Positions 17,381 through 25,870 of a stretch of 64,000 nt of DNA are shown piece after piece. A program made the translations under genes and the position numbers. Position 1 is the stretch's first letter; every line of letters begins with the position of its first letter. Origin of the DNA: Micrococcales bacterium KH10 (GTDB lineage Bacteria > Actinomycetota > Actinomycetes > Actinomycetales > Cellulomonadaceae); the NCBI GenBank assembly GCA_900188465.1, contig FZPE01000004.1, positions 62,001 through 126,000 on the forward strand. Reading direction: 5' to 3'. The notes beneath the pieces are model-generated. The model was not told the origin of the DNA. It did not search any database and was given only the letters and a program-made list of their open reading frames with translations.

Positions 17381-19248
17381 AGAACCTCTTTCGTACCGTC
17401 AACGAGTTGATGCCGCTGCTGCCTGCCGGTAGCCGCCGCTTCATTATCCTGTTCGCCACGCTCAGCGGCGCGCTCGCCATCCTCGATATCGGTGCACTGG
17501 GGCTGGCCGCGCTGGTCATCACGCCGATGGCTGCCGGTAAGCCAGCGACGATTCCGCTGATTGGCGAGATCACCACCACGGGTGGGTACGGCATAGTACT
17601 GCTCAGCATCGCGGCATTGATCGTACTGAAAGGCATTTTGGCAATTGTGCTGCAGTGGTACGCCACCAGGCGCTTCGCCAAATTCGAGTTGGAAATCTCT
17701 CGTCAGCTACTCGGTGGCTTTCTCGCGATGCCCTGGGGTGAGCGATTACAGCGCAACTCTGCCGAAATCGTGCGCTCCACTGATGTCGGTGTCGCCACCA
17801 CCGTCGCTGGCGTCATCATCCCGTTCGCGCAGCTAGCCGGGGAACTGTGCACCTTCGCCGCGGTCCTCATCGTGCTCTTCGTGGCGCAGCCGCTGATGGC
17901 CGTGGTCGCCATCGCCTACTTCGCCATCGTCGGCGGTATCCTGCTGCGCTGGGTGATACGCAAGTCCATACAGGCGGGACGAGTCAACCGCGACTATGCG
18001 ACCCGTTCCGCCCGGTTGCTCTCCGAGATGTTGCACGCGCTCAAAGAGATCACCCTGCGTGACAAGAGCGCGGAAGTCACCGCGCAGGTCTTGGACGTGC
18101 GACAGCAAAGCGCGCGAGCTCGTGCCAATATGTCCTTTCTTGCCGTGGTGCCACGCTACGTTCTTGAGGTGGCGCTGATCGGTGGCTTCTTGCTGGCAGC
18201 CGGAGTCGGCTACCTTGATGGCAAGGCCGTCGGCGCGATTTCCGCAGTAGCGCTGTTCGCGGTGGCGGGTTTTCGGATCGTGCCGTCACTGACCAGATTC
18301 CAAGCGATCATGTCGCAGAGCGCGGCGTCGATTCCATTCGCGCAACTGGCGATTGGAGAGATTCGTGCCGGGCAGCGGTTCTTGACGCAGCGAACGCAGC
18401 ACCAGTCGCAGGATCTGCCGCTGCCGACCGACGCTGACAGCCTTGACCTTGCCGATGTGACCTTCCGCTATCCGGGTGCTCAGCGCGATGCGGTCGCTGA
18501 GGTGAATCTGCGGATTCCCTTCGGCACCTCGGTTGCGCTCGTCGGCGCTTCTGGATCCGGCAAGTCCACCACGGTGGATCTGCTGCTGGGGTTGCTGGAG
18601 CCCACGTCAGGCACCATCTCGATTGCAGGTACCCCGCTGTCTGACGTGCTGACGTCGTGGCGTGCCACTGTCGGGTATGTGCCACAGGAGGTGGCGTTGT
18701 TCGACGCGACGATTGCCCAGAACGTCGCTCTGTCCTGGAAACAAGCAGACATTGACGACGAGCAAGTACGCACAGCGCTCGCTGCCGCGCAGGTGCTCGA
18801 TCTGGTCGAAGAACGCCCCGAAGGCATTCATGCCCGTATTGGTGAACGTGGTCTGGGAATCTCCGGTGGTCAACGGCAGCGTATCGGCATTGCTCGCGCC
18901 CTATTCACTGGCCCTCAGGTGCTGGTTCTCGACGAGGCGACAAGTGCGCTGGATACCGGTACGGAAGCGGCGATCACTGACGCGCTGGCCGGTTTGCGCG
19001 GTCAAGTCACGACGATTGTCGTCGCACATCGACTCGCCACTATCCGTCACGCCGATCTGGTGTGCTTCTTCAAGGATGGTCGGATTGTCGCACAAGGAAC
19101 TTTTGACCAAGTGGTGGACCAGGTTCCCGACTTCGCTCACCAAGCTGCCCTGGCCGGGCTTTCCGAAGCTGGGCCGGGCTCAGACGCTGGCGCAGCCGAT
19201 GGCGCTGCTACAACTGAGGCAACTGAAAGGGAAAATGTCGATGGCTGA
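17377..19248 (+). CDS. ABC exporter, fused membrane and ATPase domains (MsbA/PglK-like)
   Basis: A 623-residue half-transporter. About six membrane helices lie in residues 20-310 (for example ALAILDIGALGLAALVI and VLIVLFVAQPLMAVVAIAYF). The ATPase domain covers about 350-590: Walker A GASGSGKST at 390-398, Q-loop VGYVPQEVALF, signature GISGGQRQR near 495, Walker B VLVLDEATSALD near 515 and the switch His in VAHRLAT. An acidic Ala/Gly-rich tail ends the protein. It is embedded among glycosyltransferases with four-base overlaps, so export of a lipid-linked oligosaccharide, as for PglK, is the best inference. It overlaps the next gene by 14 bases. Confidence 0.92.
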   Translation: MKNLFRTVNELMPLLPAGSRRFIILFATLSGALAILDIGALGLAALVITPMAAGKPATIPLIGEITTTGGYGIVLLSIAALIVLKGILAIVLQWYATRRFAKFELEISRQLLGGFLAMPWGERLQRNSAEIVRSTDVGVATTVAGVIIPFAQLAGELCTFAAVLIVLFVAQPLMAVVAIAYFAIVGGILLRWVIRKSIQAGRVNRDYATRSARLLSEMLHALKEITLRDKSAEVTAQVLDVRQQSARARANMSFLAVVPRYVLEVALIGGFLLAAGVGYLDGKAVGAISAVALFAVAGFRIVPSLTRFQAIMSQSAASIPFAQLAIGEIRAGQRFLTQRTQHQSQDLPLPTDADSLDLADVTFRYPGAQRDAVAEVNLRIPFGTSVALVGASGSGKSTTVDLLLGLLEPTSGTISIAGTPLSDVLTSWRATVGYVPQEVALFDATIAQNVALSWKQADIDDEQVRTALAAAQVLDLVEERPEGIHARIGERGLGISGGQRQRIGIARALFTGPQVLVLDEATSALDTGTEAAITDALAGLRGQVTTIVVAHRLATIRHADLVCFFKDGRIVAQGTFDQVVDQVPDFAHQAALAGLSEAGPGSDAGAADGAATTEATERENVDG

Positions 19249-20455
19249 AACCGCTCATCGCCCACGAGTCGTCGTACTGTCGTATTCGCCGATCGCCCGT
19301 GACCCCAGAGTGTTGCGACAGGTACGACTGTTCTCATCATTCGCCGATGTCGTCACAGTGGGATACGGGCCAACCCCTGATGGTGTTGTCGAACACGTCG
19401 AAATTCCCGAAAGTGTGCGTCCGTGGCGCACCAAGCGGCTGCGGGCACCTGTCCTATTCGCGTTGCGGTGGTGGTCACGGCTGTACTTCGGTTCGCCGCG
19501 GGTCAAATTCGTACAGCAAGCTGTCGCCGCAGGCTCGATGGACGTGGTGGTCGCTAACGACGAACTCGCGGTGCCGGTGGCATTGACCTTGCGACCACGT
19601 GGCGGAGTCCATGCCGATCTACACGAATACTCGCCCCGAGTCGGGGAGGACCGACCGGGCTGGCGTCGCCGGGTCGCACCGTTCATGCGGTGGGCAGTGC
19701 GACAGGTGCGCAAAGCCGACACGGTGACCACTGTCGCCCCAGGTTTGGCCAAGGAGTATCAACGTGAATTCGGGTTGAACTGCGCTGTGGTCCCCAATGC
19801 GGCACAGTACCGTGACGATCTTGCTCCAACAGCGGTGCCGGAGCCAATCCGGCTGGTGCATATCGGAATCGCCGGACGTGCCCGCAAACTCGAAAACATG
19901 ATCGATGGGGTTGCACTGCTAGAGCAGCGCCGACCCGGCGCCTTCACCCTTGACATCATTGTCGCCCCCGGTGAGGCTGACTACATCGAAGAGTTGAAGG
20001 CGCACGCCGCCGATGTCGCGCCACAGTCGGCCCGAGTTCTGCCCCCGGTGCCCTACAACCAGATGGTCGATACCTTAGCCGCATACGACATGGGCGTGTT
20101 CATCAGCCCTGCGACAACTTTCAACTTGGAGCATGCCCTGCCCAATAAGTTCTTCGAGTACGTGCAGGCACGTCTGGCTGTGCTGGTCGGCCCCAGCCCA
20201 GAGATGGGCCCGTACGTACGCGAACACGGCTTCGGTGTGATCGCCGAGGGGTTTACTGCCGAGTTCATGGCAGATGTGCTGGAAGATCTCACCCCAACCG
20301 AGGTGAGCGAACTGAAAGTCGCTGCGGACCAGGCTGCTCAAACGCTCAGCGCCGATGTCATGTCACAACCGTGGATCAGTGCCGTGCAGCGGCTCATCGT
20401 CCGGGCACAGCCAGGCTGGACTGCGCCCGGCCCGGAGCGCGCCCCCGCACAATGA
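19235..20455 (+). CDS. Glycosyltransferase, tandem paralogue 1
   Basis: A 406-residue GT-B type protein. The start MSMAETAHRP at 19235 has GAAAGGG upstream and lies inside the end of the ABC exporter gene. Key features shared with the next two genes are the opening VVVLSYSPIARDPRVLRQV, VTVGYGPTPDGVVEHVEIP, VVVANDELAVPVAL, VHADLHEYSP, the donor-domain opening LVHIGIAGRARKLENMI, and HALPNKFFEYVQARLAV followed by GPSPEM. These fit a GT4-like fold, but I do not recognise the substrate. Genes 19235, 20452 and 21642 are clearly paralogous and arose by tandem duplication. Confidence 0.85.
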   Translation: MSMAETAHRPRVVVLSYSPIARDPRVLRQVRLFSSFADVVTVGYGPTPDGVVEHVEIPESVRPWRTKRLRAPVLFALRWWSRLYFGSPRVKFVQQAVAAGSMDVVVANDELAVPVALTLRPRGGVHADLHEYSPRVGEDRPGWRRRVAPFMRWAVRQVRKADTVTTVAPGLAKEYQREFGLNCAVVPNAAQYRDDLAPTAVPEPIRLVHIGIAGRARKLENMIDGVALLEQRRPGAFTLDIIVAPGEADYIEELKAHAADVAPQSARVLPPVPYNQMVDTLAAYDMGVFISPATTFNLEHALPNKFFEYVQARLAVLVGPSPEMGPYVREHGFGVIAEGFTAEFMADVLEDLTPTEVSELKVAADQAAQTLSADVMSQPWISAVQRLIVRAQPGWTAPGPERAPAQ

Positions 20456-21645
20456 ACGACGCCATGACTGCTGATAGTTCGCCGCGACGCATCGTTGTGA
20501 TCAAGTTCGCGCCGCTCGACCGCGACCCCCGTGTGCTACGTCAGATTGAGACCTTGCAAGGGCTCGGGACGATCACGACCGTTGGCTATGGCCCCAAACC
20601 GCACGGTGCGGACGACCACATCGAGATACCGGCCGGACAGTCGTCCTGGCGCAGTGGCAAGTTGGCGCTCGTCCTGCTCTATGGGTTGCGATTGCACCGC
20701 CGCCTGTATTTCGGTGCGCCGCGCGTGCGGTACGTGCTCGGGCGGATCGCCGTCGGCTCCATGGATGTGGTGGTGGCCAACGATGCGCTCGCCGTTCCGC
20801 TGGCGCTAGAACTGCGGCCACGGCGCGGGGTCCACGCTGACCTGCATGAATATTCGCCCCGGCAGGGTGAGGCGAAGTCATGGAAGCTGCTTGTCGCCCC
20901 GTTGATGCGGTGGGCTTGTCGGCGCACCGCAGCGGTCAGTTCAGCAACAACTGTGGCGCCGGGGATCGCTGAGGAATACCGGCGCAGCTATGGCATCGAC
21001 TGTGCGGTGGTGCCCAATGCGGCCCGCTACCGTGGCGACCTTGCGCCCACGCCTGCGGCCACGCCGCTGCGGCTGGTGCATATCGGCGTGGCGGGACGTG
21101 CCCGGCGACTAGAGGTCATGATCGACGCTGTCATCGCAGCGGAACGCGTCACGCCGGGACGGTTCGTCTTCGATCTCTACCTGGCTGCGGGCGACCAGAG
21201 TTATATCGACGAGTTGTGTGATCGCGTGGTGCAGTCCGGTTGTCAGGCAGTGCAGGTTCGTCCACCGGTGCCCTATGCGCAGATGGTCGACACTCTCGCG
21301 GAGTACGACGTGGGGATGTTCGTGTGTCCTGGAACCACCTTCAATTTGGAGCATGCGCTGCCCAATAAGTTCTTCGAGTATGTTCAGGCCCGTCTCGGAG
21401 TGATCATTGGGCCCAGCGTCGAGATGGCCCAGTACGTGCGGCGTTACGGGATCGGTGTGATCGCTGACGGATTCGATGCAGCCGCCACGCATGCGGCACT
21501 GGACACTTTGGACCGTGATCGGGTGACACAGTTCAAAGCGGCCAGCCACGCCTGCGCGGAAGAACTGAGCTCAGAACGCACCGCCGTGCCGTGGCGTGAA
21601 GACGTTGCGGCACTCCTGGGAACTGACGCTAGGAAGGGCAAGTGA
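20452..21645 (+). CDS. Glycosyltransferase, tandem paralogue 2
   Basis: A 397-residue relative of the preceding protein, closest to it among the three. Shared blocks are DRDPRVLRQIETL, VGYGPKPHGADDHIEIP, VVVANDALAVPLAL, VHADLHEYSPRQGE, CAVVPNAARYRGDLAPTP, LVHIGVAGRARRLEVMI and HALPNKFFEYVQARLGV. The ATG at 20452 overlaps the previous TGA by four bases; a second Met four codons later is possible. It probably adds another residue of the same polymer with altered donor or acceptor specificity, which is inference. Confidence 0.85.
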   Translation: MNDAMTADSSPRRIVVIKFAPLDRDPRVLRQIETLQGLGTITTVGYGPKPHGADDHIEIPAGQSSWRSGKLALVLLYGLRLHRRLYFGAPRVRYVLGRIAVGSMDVVVANDALAVPLALELRPRRGVHADLHEYSPRQGEAKSWKLLVAPLMRWACRRTAAVSSATTVAPGIAEEYRRSYGIDCAVVPNAARYRGDLAPTPAATPLRLVHIGVAGRARRLEVMIDAVIAAERVTPGRFVFDLYLAAGDQSYIDELCDRVVQSGCQAVQVRPPVPYAQMVDTLAEYDVGMFVCPGTTFNLEHALPNKFFEYVQARLGVIIGPSVEMAQYVRRYGIGVIADGFDAAATHAALDTLDRDRVTQFKAASHACAEELSSERTAVPWREDVAALLGTDARKGK

Positions 21646-22805
21646 GCACTCGTCCCAGAATCCTTGTGATCTCGCTGTCGCCTCTGATCAGTGACGCCCG
21701 AGTGTTGCGGCAGCTATCCGTGGTCGCCGAACACGGTCACGTCACCTCCATCGGATACGGGCCGGCCCCAGACATGGTGGATGAGCATATTGAGATTCCG
21801 CGAAATATGGCCTCTTTGCCGCAGACACCCTGGGGGGTCATCAAACTTGCGCTGCGCGCGCACCGGCACAGTGAATTGGCGGCACCCGCGATCCGGTACG
21901 GGTTGGAGCAGTTGCGCGAACGTAAGTTCGACCTGGTCGTTGCCAATGATGCCCGCGTGCTGGCCTTCGCGCACCAGGTAGCGAACGGGGCACCGGTGTG
22001 GGCGGATATGCATGAGTGGGCCCCAGAAGAACGAACCCATGTACTGGCTTGGCGGTTGCTTGTCGCGCCCTTGATGACTTACCTGTGCCGCATCTATCTG
22101 CCGCGATCCGCCGCAGTGACCACGGTGGGCGCCCGTATTGCTCAGTTGTACCGCCAGCATTTTGGCGTCGATGCCCAGGTGATGCGCAACTCGTCCCCGT
22201 GGCAGGATTTGAAGCCGTCGCCCGGACCCGATGACGATGCGCAGCGGATCCGGCTCGTGCATTCTGGCGCTGCGATTCACGGCCGCAATCTCGAAGCGAT
22301 GATCGATGTAGTCACTGACCTGGGGGAACGTTACACACTGGACCTTTACCTGATGCCGGGTGGGGACGATGGCAAGTACCTGGCGGCGTTGCGGTCGCGT
22401 GCGGTTGGATGCGACCGCATTCGGTTCTGTGATCCAGTCGCCCCTGGTGACCTGCCCGCAACCTTGAACGGCTATGACGTGGGGGTGTTCTGGATCCCGC
22501 CGACTCATACCAATGCGCGTCTGACCTTGCCGAACAAGTTCTTCGACTTCGTGCAGGCTCGTCTGGCTGTGGCCGTGGGGCCGAGTGTGGAAATGGCCGA
22601 TCTGGTCCGCCATTACGGGTTGGGGGTGGTCAGCGAGGGTTTCACAGTGGAAGAGTGCCGTCGGTCGATCTTGGATCTGACCCCAGGCGCGATCCGCGAC
22701 GCCAAACGGGCATCCGATGCTGCGAGCAAGGAATTGTCCTTCGAGCATGACGCGGGGGTCGCCGATCAAATCCTCGAAGGGGCGCTGTCCTCGTCGGTCG
22801 AGTGA
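21642..22805 (+). CDS. Glycosyltransferase, tandem paralogue 3
   Basis: A 387-residue protein, the most divergent of the three paralogues. It keeps ILVISLSPLISDARVLRQL, IGYGPAPDMVDEHIEIP, LVVANDARVLAFAHQ, WADMHEWAPE, LVHSGAAIHGRNLEAMI and LPNKFFDFVQARLAVAVGPS. The start is GTG, overlapping the previous TGA by four bases. It is the last gene of the operon that began at 13443; the next genes on this strand start at 25871. Donor and acceptor are unknown. Confidence 0.85.
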   Translation: MSTRPRILVISLSPLISDARVLRQLSVVAEHGHVTSIGYGPAPDMVDEHIEIPRNMASLPQTPWGVIKLALRAHRHSELAAPAIRYGLEQLRERKFDLVVANDARVLAFAHQVANGAPVWADMHEWAPEERTHVLAWRLLVAPLMTYLCRIYLPRSAAVTTVGARIAQLYRQHFGVDAQVMRNSSPWQDLKPSPGPDDDAQRIRLVHSGAAIHGRNLEAMIDVVTDLGERYTLDLYLMPGGDDGKYLAALRSRAVGCDRIRFCDPVAPGDLPATLNGYDVGVFWIPPTHTNARLTLPNKFFDFVQARLAVAVGPSVEMADLVRHYGLGVVSEGFTVEECRRSILDLTPGAIRDAKRASDAASKELSFEHDAGVADQILEGALSSSVE

Positions 22806-22853
22806 CCCGCGGTTGAGCTGGTCGAGACCTGCCCGTGTGCCCGATTATTCGGG

Positions 22854-23210
22854 TTAGTTGACTTCTCTGGTGATGATGCCTTGGATGTCGCGGTCGAGGT
22901 CAACTAGGCGGCGGTCCAGTGAGTTGAATTGGGCGTTGGTTTCATTTCTGCTGCTGATCATCTCGTTGCGTAGCGATGTGATCTGACCGTTGGTCTCGCT
23001 ACGATGGCTGGCCAGTTCGTTGCGCAGTGACGTGATCTGACCGTTGGTCTCGTTGCGCAGGGATGTGATCTGACCGTTGGTCTCGTTGCGCAGGGATGTG
23101 ATTTGCACGGTGATGGTGCGCAGCGTGAGTTGTGTGAAGAGCGTGATGGTACCGATCAGCGTGGCAGTGAGTATGCCGATGATGGTCCAGGTTTGTGGTT
23201 CACTCAGCAT
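22854..23210 (-). CDS. Small membrane protein with repeated coiled-coil motif, copy A
   Basis: A 118-residue protein. One membrane helix (about residues 7-29, WTIIGILTATLIGTITLFTQ) is followed by a coiled-coil with an 11-residue unit, ITSLRNETNGQ, repeated three times plus variants, and it ends DLDRDIQGII. ATG at 23210 is chosen because AGGAGG stands six bases upstream; the ATG at 23216 would have no spacing. It is a paralogue of the gene at 23316-23561, and the two lie in a 351-base tandem duplication. I do not recognise a function; a short membrane-anchored coiled-coil could be a scaffold or regulatory subunit. Confidence 0.75.
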   Translation of the reverse strand: MLSEPQTWTIIGILTATLIGTITLFTQLTLRTITVQITSLRNETNGQITSLRNETNGQITSLRNELASHRSETNGQITSLRNEMISSRNETNAQFNSLDRRLVDLDRDIQGIITREVN

Positions 23211-23243
23211 GATCATCCTCCTATTGTCGCGTTCTGTCTTCGA

Positions 23244-23261
23244 ATATTCCAGAGGGAATAT
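23244..23261. repeat. Inverted repeat upstream of copy A small protein
   Basis: ATATTCC (23244-23250) and GGAATAT (23255-23261) form a perfect 7-base inverted repeat with loop AGAG, about 35 bases upstream of the start codon on the minus strand. The same site recurs at 23595-23612 in front of copy B. A candidate operator, conserved because it lies in the duplicated unit. Confidence 0.5.
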
Positions 23262-23286
23262 GGCGACGCGTGGTGGATGCCCCCGG

Positions 23287-23295
23287 TGTGGATAA
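23287..23295 (-). promoter_or_regulatory. DnaA-box-like nonamer TTATCCACA, copy A
   Basis: The minus strand reads TTATCCACA, identical to the strong E. coli DnaA-box consensus. It is repeated in the duplicated unit at 23638-23646. It could be chance; no dnaA, dnaN or oriC-like box cluster is present, so this is not called an origin. Confidence 0.25.
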
Positions 23296-23315
23296 CTCTT
23301 CGCTGCGGGGTGGGC

Positions 23316-23561
23316 CTATTCCGGCTTGCGGAACACTTTGTCGACGATGCCTTGGATATCGCGGTCGAGGTCGTCTAGTCGGCGGTCGATTGCTTTGAAC
23401 TGGGTGTTCGTTTCGTTTCGGCTGCTGATCATTTCGTTGCGCAGTGACGTGATTTGCACGGTGATGGTGCGCAGGGTCAGTTGAGTCACCAGCGTGATGG
23501 TACCGATCAGCGTGGCGGCTAGTACCCCAATGATCGTCCAGACTTGTGGTTCGTTCAGCAT
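23316..23561 (-). CDS. Small membrane protein with coiled coil, copy B
   Basis: An 81-residue paralogue of copy A. The membrane helix and neighbourhood are nearly the same (MLNEPQVWTIIGVLAATLIG), and the end DRRLDDLDRDIQGIVDKV matches copy A, but only one ITSLRNE unit is present where copy A has four. ATG at 23561 has AGGAGG six bases upstream. The length difference shows that the repeat number in this family changes by whole units. Function not recognised. Confidence 0.75.
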   Translation of the reverse strand: MLNEPQVWTIIGVLAATLIGTITLVTQLTLRTITVQITSLRNEMISSRNETNTQFKAIDRRLDDLDRDIQGIVDKVFRKPE

Positions 23562-23594
23562 GATCATCCTCCTATTGTCGCGTTCTGTCTTTGA

Positions 23595-23612
23595 ATATTC
23601 CAGAGGGAATAT
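23595..23612. repeat. Inverted repeat upstream of copy B small protein
   Basis: Second copy of the ATATTCC-AGAG-GGAATAT inverted repeat, 351 bases after the first and in the same position relative to the start codon. A DnaA-box-like TGTGGATAA follows at 23638-23646. Confidence 0.5.
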
Positions 23613-23666
23613 GGCGACGCGTGGTGGATGCCCCCGGTGTGGATAACTCTTGGAAGAATCGTTCGA

Positions 23667-25793
23667 TCAACTGGTCGCCGCCAGCGCGTTGTTGATGGCG
23701 TCTTCCAGCCACGGAATCATTGACACCGCGAACGTATCGGTGATGTGGTGTTTGTCCTTGTAGACCAGCACATTGCCGATCACCGGCTTGCAGACCTCTT
23801 CAGTGCAGAACAGGTCGGTGAAGTCGGCAACGGCCACACCGGGTGCCTTCGCCACGGCCCTGGTGAGGAGTTTGTTACCGCGCAGGGCCCGTCCACGAGG
23901 GGTTGCGCAGACATCAGGATCGTCATAGTTCTCAGCGACGCAGTCCGGAGCGTGTTTGTCCAGGCGCGGCACGTCACGCAATACGAGCACCTTGCTGCCA
24001 GCGTCCTCGAGGGCGTTCCAGTATTCGGCGAAACCAGCGGCGCCCCTGCCCACGTAGGCGGCATTGTTGAGCCAGGTTGTGATGACCAAATCCGGTGGGT
24101 CGGCCAAGATCGCGTCCATCACCGCTTCATTGGGCCGTGCGCACACATGGTCTCCGGCTGCTTCGCTCTCACGTGGAACCGGGTTGAACGGGCAAGCATT
24201 GCGCAAGTATGTGCGCAGTTGCCAGTTGTTGTCCTGAGCCATCTGGGCCAGCGCCGTCGAGTACATTCGCGCATGAGAGTCCCCAACCAGCACCACTGAC
24301 AAGCTGGCGTCATCCGCGCCCATAACACAGGCCGGAGTGGGATCCTCGGACGTGGAATCCGCTACGCATTCGTCATGGTCGAATACGAGATTACGGTCGC
24401 GTTTGGCATCCAACGGTGTCGGTGTCATCGCCGCGATCTCGGTGGTGAAAGCGGGGATATCGTCGTCGGTGACAGCAGCCGCTCCAAGGTTGGGCAAGGA
24501 TCGGGCGTAGCGGTCTAGATCGTCCCAGTCGCCGCTGGCGGCTCGTCCGCTCAGCAACGGGTAAGCGAAAGTCAGCGCAGCGACCATGAGCATCGCTACC
24601 AGGCCGCCTAACAAGGATCTGCGGGCACTGTCGGTGAAGTAACGAGAGCGGCGTACGGGCTGTTCCACCAACTGGTAACTTAGGTGTGCCAGCACCACCG
24701 ATAGCGCCATCATCCCCAGCACGTCGCGATAGCCAAGGCTGTGGTCGACAACCATGGTCCACAGGATGATCACGGGAAAGTGCCACAGATAGAGCGAATA
24801 TGACCTGTCACCGATCCATTGCACGACGCCGAGTCTTGCCCCGAATGTCCACGGGTCGTAACGGACGAGAGAGCGCTCGTCCTCGTCCCTATCGGGAATG
24901 CCGGCGAGGATGACCGCGACGGTTCCGAGGATGACGGGGAGCGCCGCGAGGCCTGGGAACGGGGTTTCGTTAGTCAGCAGCAGTGCTGACGCCAGAATTG
25001 CCGTAAGGCCCAGGTAGTTCAGTGCGTAGCGCCAGCCGCGCCCGAGGCGTCGTACGCCGATGACCGCCAGCAAACCTCCTGCGCCGAGCTCCCAGACTCG
25101 GGTGGTGGTCACGAAATAGGCATTCTGTCGGCCGTCGTTCACAGCGTCAATGGAGTAGGCGAGGGAGGCGAGCACGACGGTGAGGAAAATGACGAGCAGG
25201 ACGCGGCGCAACTGGCGCTCGGGTGGGTTACTGCTACGGTGCGCAGTGTTTGCGGCACGACGAGTGACGATCCAAAGCCCTGCGAAAACTAGCAACGGCC
25301 AAAATAGATAGAACTGTTCCTCAACGGACAGCGACCAGAAATGCTGAAAGGCGGTGGCGTCGTTGTCAGCGGCGGAGTAGTCGACGGCATCGGCAGCCAG
25401 GACCCAGTTCTGCACATAGAAAATCGACGCCAGTGCTTGGTTGCGCAGGTCGTCGAAAAGGGTCACGGGCGCTAGCCAGGCGGTCACGCCAATGGTGAGT
25501 GCGATGGTCACCAAGCATGCTGGCAGAATACGGCGAGCGCGAGCGGCCCAGAATGCGCCGAGTTTGACTCGACCAGTGCGGGCAGTGTCACGGATCAGAT
25601 GACCTGTGATCAAGAATCCGGAGATGACGAAGAAAACATCGACGCCGATGTACCCTCCGGGCATCCGGTTCGGGCGCAGGTGATAGATCAGCACCAGCAC
25701 GACAGCGATGGCGCGCAGTGCCTGAATATCCGCACGGAAATGACGCCGTGATTGCTGCACCTCGCGGTCTGTCAGGCTTGGGATTGCTGGCAT
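23667..25793 (-). CDS. AT3-SGNH O-acyltransferase 1 (OafA-like)
   Basis: A 708-residue membrane acyltransferase. The N-terminal Acyl_transf_3 domain (about 15-400) opens RADIQALRAIAVVLVLIYHL with the conserved His, GGYIGVDVFFVISGFLITGHLI and SVEEQFYLFWPLL. The C-terminal extracytoplasmic SGNH domain has the GDSHARM nucleophile block near residue 500 and the catalytic Asp and His in YKDKHHITDTF near 680. Such proteins take an acyl group across the membrane and O-acylate sugars of surface polymers. It is divergent from the dehydrogenase gene at 25871, with about 77 bases between them. Confidence 0.92.
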   Translation of the reverse strand: MPAIPSLTDREVQQSRRHFRADIQALRAIAVVLVLIYHLRPNRMPGGYIGVDVFFVISGFLITGHLIRDTARTGRVKLGAFWAARARRILPACLVTIALTIGVTAWLAPVTLFDDLRNQALASIFYVQNWVLAADAVDYSAADNDATAFQHFWSLSVEEQFYLFWPLLVFAGLWIVTRRAANTAHRSSNPPERQLRRVLLVIFLTVVLASLAYSIDAVNDGRQNAYFVTTTRVWELGAGGLLAVIGVRRLGRGWRYALNYLGLTAILASALLLTNETPFPGLAALPVILGTVAVILAGIPDRDEDERSLVRYDPWTFGARLGVVQWIGDRSYSLYLWHFPVIILWTMVVDHSLGYRDVLGMMALSVVLAHLSYQLVEQPVRRSRYFTDSARRSLLGGLVAMLMVAALTFAYPLLSGRAASGDWDDLDRYARSLPNLGAAAVTDDDIPAFTTEIAAMTPTPLDAKRDRNLVFDHDECVADSTSEDPTPACVMGADDASLSVVLVGDSHARMYSTALAQMAQDNNWQLRTYLRNACPFNPVPRESEAAGDHVCARPNEAVMDAILADPPDLVITTWLNNAAYVGRGAAGFAEYWNALEDAGSKVLVLRDVPRLDKHAPDCVAENYDDPDVCATPRGRALRGNKLLTRAVAKAPGVAVADFTDLFCTEEVCKPVIGNVLVYKDKHHITDTFAVSMIPWLEDAINNALAATS

Positions 25794-25870
25794 CGATCAG
25801 CAGTGTACCGAAGGAGTTGCAAGGACGGCTGAGCGGAGTGCGCTACGGTGCTCGCACGGGAGTCGGTAGA

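Noticed and set aside
23210-23651. The TTATCCACA nonamers as a replication origin
   Set aside because: Only two boxes exist, both created by one duplication, and no dnaA, dnaN or AT-rich unwinding region is near.
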